Source of the DNA: Spirochaetaceae bacterium | GTDB taxonomy: Bacteria > Spirochaetota > Spirochaetia > SZUA-6 > RPPD01 | Assembly: GCA_003818675.1 (NCBI GenBank) | Contig: RPPD01000091.1 | Location: 1-7,684 of the forward strand | Length of the DNA: 7,684 nucleotides | Direction of reading: 5' to 3' | Part shown: piece by piece, positions 6,062-7,684 of the stretch | How the letters are laid out: each line of letters starts with the position of its first letter | Position numbering within the stretch: the first letter of the stretch is position 1 | Translations under genes and position numbers: made by a program | The notes under the pieces: generated by a model | Seen by the model: the letters and a program-made list of their open reading frames with translations, nothing else | Database searches by the model: none | What the model was told of the DNA's origin: nothing

Positions 6062-6181
6062 TCATGGTTTTAATTTTTTTGTCAATTTAATCAACACCGT
6101 CAGCACTATGGCAACCGGTATGTCTTCATCAATTTCATAAACTGATTTACCGTCTGAATACTTTTTGATGTAACTTGACAT
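6062..6181 (-). CDS. Small protein of 39 residues with a hydrophobic segment
   Basis: I found this frame by reading the minus strand between the DUF4349 and GH26 genes. An ATG at 6179-6181 is preceded by one of the best ribosome binding sites in the window (GAAGGAGG, then a second purine-rich stretch). Thirty-nine codons follow to TGA at 6062-6064. The N-terminal half is polar (MSSYIKKYSDGKSVYEIDED). The C-terminal half has a short hydrophobic run (IPVAIVLTVLI) and a basic end (KLTKKLKP), so it could sit at the membrane or bind a partner as a helix. It starts 51 bp after the DUF4349 stop and probably shares that gene's transcript. No family recognised. The ribosome binding site and protein-like composition support it. 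Confidence 0.6.
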   Translation of the reverse strand: MSSYIKKYSDGKSVYEIDEDIPVAIVLTVLIKLTKKLKP

Positions 6182-6232
6182 TTCCTCGTCCTCCTTCTGT
6201 GTACCGCCATGGCCTCGCCTGGCAATAATATC

Positions 6233-7132
6233 CTATTTCCCTTTAGGTCCAAGTGCCCTGAAAAACTTCAGTATGAGCCCGATCCTCCCAAATCCCACAA
6301 AATATACCAGGCCCGCAAGCAGCAGCAGTGGAATGCCGATGGCGAGGATGTACAGAAACACTATCACAAGGTAGTAAAGGAAGATCAGGAAAAACTCTCC
6401 TGCTCCACGTAGCCCACCAATGAATGATGGAAGTGTAAAAACAGAACCCTGGCCCGGCGGCAACTGCACCGACAGAGTCAAGGTGGAATAGGAAATCTGG
6501 TTGGAGAGGTTTTTCATGCTCCCCTCCAGCGAATCTATCTCGGTCATGAGGTTGTTGATGGTGTGCTCGATGTTGATGAGATCATTGGTCGTCGCGGCCC
6601 TTGCCAGGTAGCTCCGGTACCGTTCAAGCAGGATGCGCCTGTTCTTGATCCTGTTTTCAAGATCATAGAACTGGTTTGTCACATCCTCTGCAGAAATCTC
6701 CTTGTTTTTCACCGCTCCCATGGTCTCGATTTTTTCTATAAACCCGTCGAACTTTTCCTGCGGTATCTTGCAGACAAACAATCCTGTTGATTCAAAAATC
6801 CGCGCGGATGCAATATAGCCTCCAACTAGACGAACCTCTTCATGAATGGCGTCCTCGATCTTTGCCAGATTCGCTACCTCGACCGACATGTTCGCGTTCC
6901 GTACCTGGAGGCGCTCGGGCGGGAGCTGGGCTGCTTCAGGTGCACTGGGTGCGGGCAAATCTCCGGCCTGTTCGCCTTTCATTGAAACAGAACTGTCAAC
7001 CTCTGCGCCAAACACAGCGCCGGATGTCGCAGCAACACGTTCATTTGCGGCCAACGCCGCTTCATCCCTGCTGCGGCCGCAGGCGGATACAAGCAGAATA
7101 ACCAGGCATAACCCGTAAACTATTCTTTTCAT
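6233..7132 (-). CDS. DUF4349 lipoprotein with C-terminal membrane segment
   Basis: The protein has 299 residues. MKRIVYGLCLVILLVSAC is a lipoprotein signal peptide with the lipobox VSAC at 15-18. A low-complexity Ala/Ser/Pro linker follows to about 72. The DUF4349 region then runs to about 245. It includes a first strand-helix unit (VRNANMSVEVANLAKIE), the KIPQEKFDGFIEKIETMGAV segment and DVTNQFYDLENR (150-161). A long helical, probably coiled-coil stretch (about 153-215) and a beta strand (YSTLTLSVQL) come next. Residues 247-281 form a very hydrophobic segment, long enough for two short helices, followed by a basic tail. The family's function is unknown; this layout places the domain outside the cytoplasmic membrane, anchored at both ends. 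I chose the ATG at 7130-7132 because of its AGGAGG seven bases upstream. A longer frame to 7195 overlaps hisG and lacks a signal peptide. It follows hisG by 50 bp. Confidence 0.88.
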   Translation of the reverse strand: MKRIVYGLCLVILLVSACGRSRDEAALAANERVAATSGAVFGAEVDSSVSMKGEQAGDLPAPSAPEAAQLPPERLQVRNANMSVEVANLAKIEDAIHEEVRLVGGYIASARIFESTGLFVCKIPQEKFDGFIEKIETMGAVKNKEISAEDVTNQFYDLENRIKNRRILLERYRSYLARAATTNDLINIEHTINNLMTEIDSLEGSMKNLSNQISYSTLTLSVQLPPGQGSVFTLPSFIGGLRGAGEFFLIFLYYLVIVFLYILAIGIPLLLLAGLVYFVGFGRIGLILKFFRALGPKGK

Positions 7133-7150
7133 GAAGGTCCTCCTCATCAC

Positions 7151-7179
7151 ATTATACACCCAGGTTATGACAGCTGTCA
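7151..7179 (-). promoter_or_regulatory. Possible promoter with a palindromic site upstream of the DUF4349 gene
   Basis: On the minus strand a perfect TATAAT (7151-7156) lies 18 bp after CTGACA (five of six to TTGACA). A perfect 12-bp palindrome, TGACAGCTGTCA (7168-7179), overlaps the -35, just past the hisG stop, as an operator would. The expected transcription start falls at about 7144, on the edge of the AGGAGG ribosome binding site (7139-7144). The leader would be unusually short, which lowers confidence. The DUF4349 gene could instead be transcribed from hisG. Confidence 0.42.
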
Positions 7180-7182
7180 GGA

Positions 7183-7684
7183 TTACAATCTGCAATTCCT
7201 GATCTCTGTTTCCAGGATTGCCGTGGCACCCAGAGACTCAAGCTTGTCCATCACATCAATAACGTTTTTCTTTTCCACCATGACCTTGACCGCACACCAT
7301 CCCGCCTCGTCAAGATCACTGACAGTGGGCGCCTCAAAACCAGGCGTTATGGTCTCGGCCTTTTTAAGCAGGCTCTTTTTTATATTGTACTCGAGCATGC
7401 TGTATTTACGCGCAATGAGGATTCCCTCAAGCCGTCGTTTTATCTGAAGCACCTCCGGGAGTCCCGCACTCTCCCTGTTCCCGATGAGCACGGTCTGGTA
7501 TCCCCCGATCTCTTCCACAACCTTGAGGTTGTTCTCACGCATTGTGTCCCCGGTTTCAACTATGTCCATGATCGCGTCGGCGAGTCCCAGTCCTATCATG
7601 ATCTCCAGCGCTCCGGACATCTCCAGGCAATCAACCCTGGCCTTGTGCTTTTTGAAAAAACTCTGCGTTATGTGCGGAAAGGAA
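7183..7684 (-). CDS. hisG: ATP phosphoribosyltransferase, long form, C-terminal part (5' end outside the window)
   Basis: First enzyme of histidine synthesis: it joins ATP and PRPP to form phosphoribosyl-ATP in the cytoplasm. The frame is open to the right edge, so 166 residues are visible. The visible N-terminal part (SFPHITQSFFKK) matches the 'YPNLTRKYF' region of HisG. It is followed by LGLADAIMDIVETGDTMRENNLK, the PRPP-binding signature. The last 75 residues or so (ITPGFEAPTVSDLDEAGWCAVKVMVEKKNVIDVMDKLESLGA...) form the C-terminal ACT-like domain, found only in the long form, which carries the histidine feedback site and needs no HisZ. The true start is outside the window; the first internal ATG at 7618-7620 is not a start because the conserved frame runs through it. 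No other his gene follows; the downstream neighbour is the unrelated DUF4349 lipoprotein. Confidence 0.95.
   Translation of the reverse strand, partial: SFPHITQSFFKKHKARVDCLEMSGALEIMIGLGLADAIMDIVETGDTMRENNLKVVEEIGGYQTVLIGNRESAGLPEVLQIKRRLEGILIARKYSMLEYNIKKSLLKKAETITPGFEAPTVSDLDEAGWCAVKVMVEKKNVIDVMDKLESLGATAILETEIRNCRL

Noticed and set aside
6080..6085. Exact TTGACA on the minus strand upstream of the GH26 gene as its -35
   Set aside because: No acceptable -10 lies 16-18 bp downstream, and the bases are inside the Lys/Leu codons of the 39-residue gene.
7133..7195. N-terminal extension of the DUF4349 protein to an ATG at 7193-7195
   Set aside because: It would overlap the hisG end, has no ribosome binding site and would bury the lipoprotein signal peptide 21 residues in.
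1..7684. CRISPR arrays, tRNA/rRNA genes, insertion sequences, attachment sites, toxin-antitoxin or defence genes
   Set aside because: I looked on both strands and saw no direct repeat array, tRNA-like fold, transposase or integrase motif, or terminal inverted repeats.

Overview
The window looks like chromosomal DNA from a free-living or host-associated bacterium, most likely a spirochaete of the Treponema/Spirochaeta type. That assignment is an inference. It rests on the many small exported proteins with short signal peptides ending in YAQ or similar, a small membrane-anchored CBM48 (glycogen-binding-like) protein, a long-form HisG, and the lack of mobile DNA. No rRNA, tRNA, CRISPR array, insertion sequence or phage gene is visible. 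Coding density is high, and all genes but one lie on the minus strand.

Layout, read along the minus strand from the right edge. (1) The 3' part of hisG (7183-7684). It is followed after 50 bp by a DUF4349 lipoprotein (6233-7132), then by a 39-residue small protein with a very strong ribosome binding site (6062-6181). (2) A secreted GH26 glycoside hydrolase, probably a beta-mannanase (4885-6036). (3) A convergent plus-strand gene for a secreted alkaline-phosphatase-superfamily hydrolase (3773-4879), with its own sigma-70-like promoter. (4) aspS, divergent from it (1882-3651), encoding a full-length bacterial aspartyl-tRNA synthetase whose two specificity positions look non-discriminating. (5) A four-gene envelope/export cassette behind a near-consensus promoter and a structured leader. 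It comprises a single-pass membrane protein with a CBM48 domain (1329-1694), a frameshifted Gly/Asn-rich exported protein (912-1291), an all-helical exported protein (155-883), and, overlapping it by 4 bp (GTGA), the start of another exported protein cut by the window edge (1-158).

The parts most worth a second look are the exported-protein cassette at the left end (promoter, leader hairpin, possible frameshift and unrecognised families), the unlisted 39-residue protein after the DUF4349 gene, and the H/G specificity signature in AspRS. The GH26 enzyme and the exported phosphohydrolase suggest polysaccharide and phosphoester scavenging at or outside the cytoplasmic membrane. Nothing ties them to the cassette beyond proximity.
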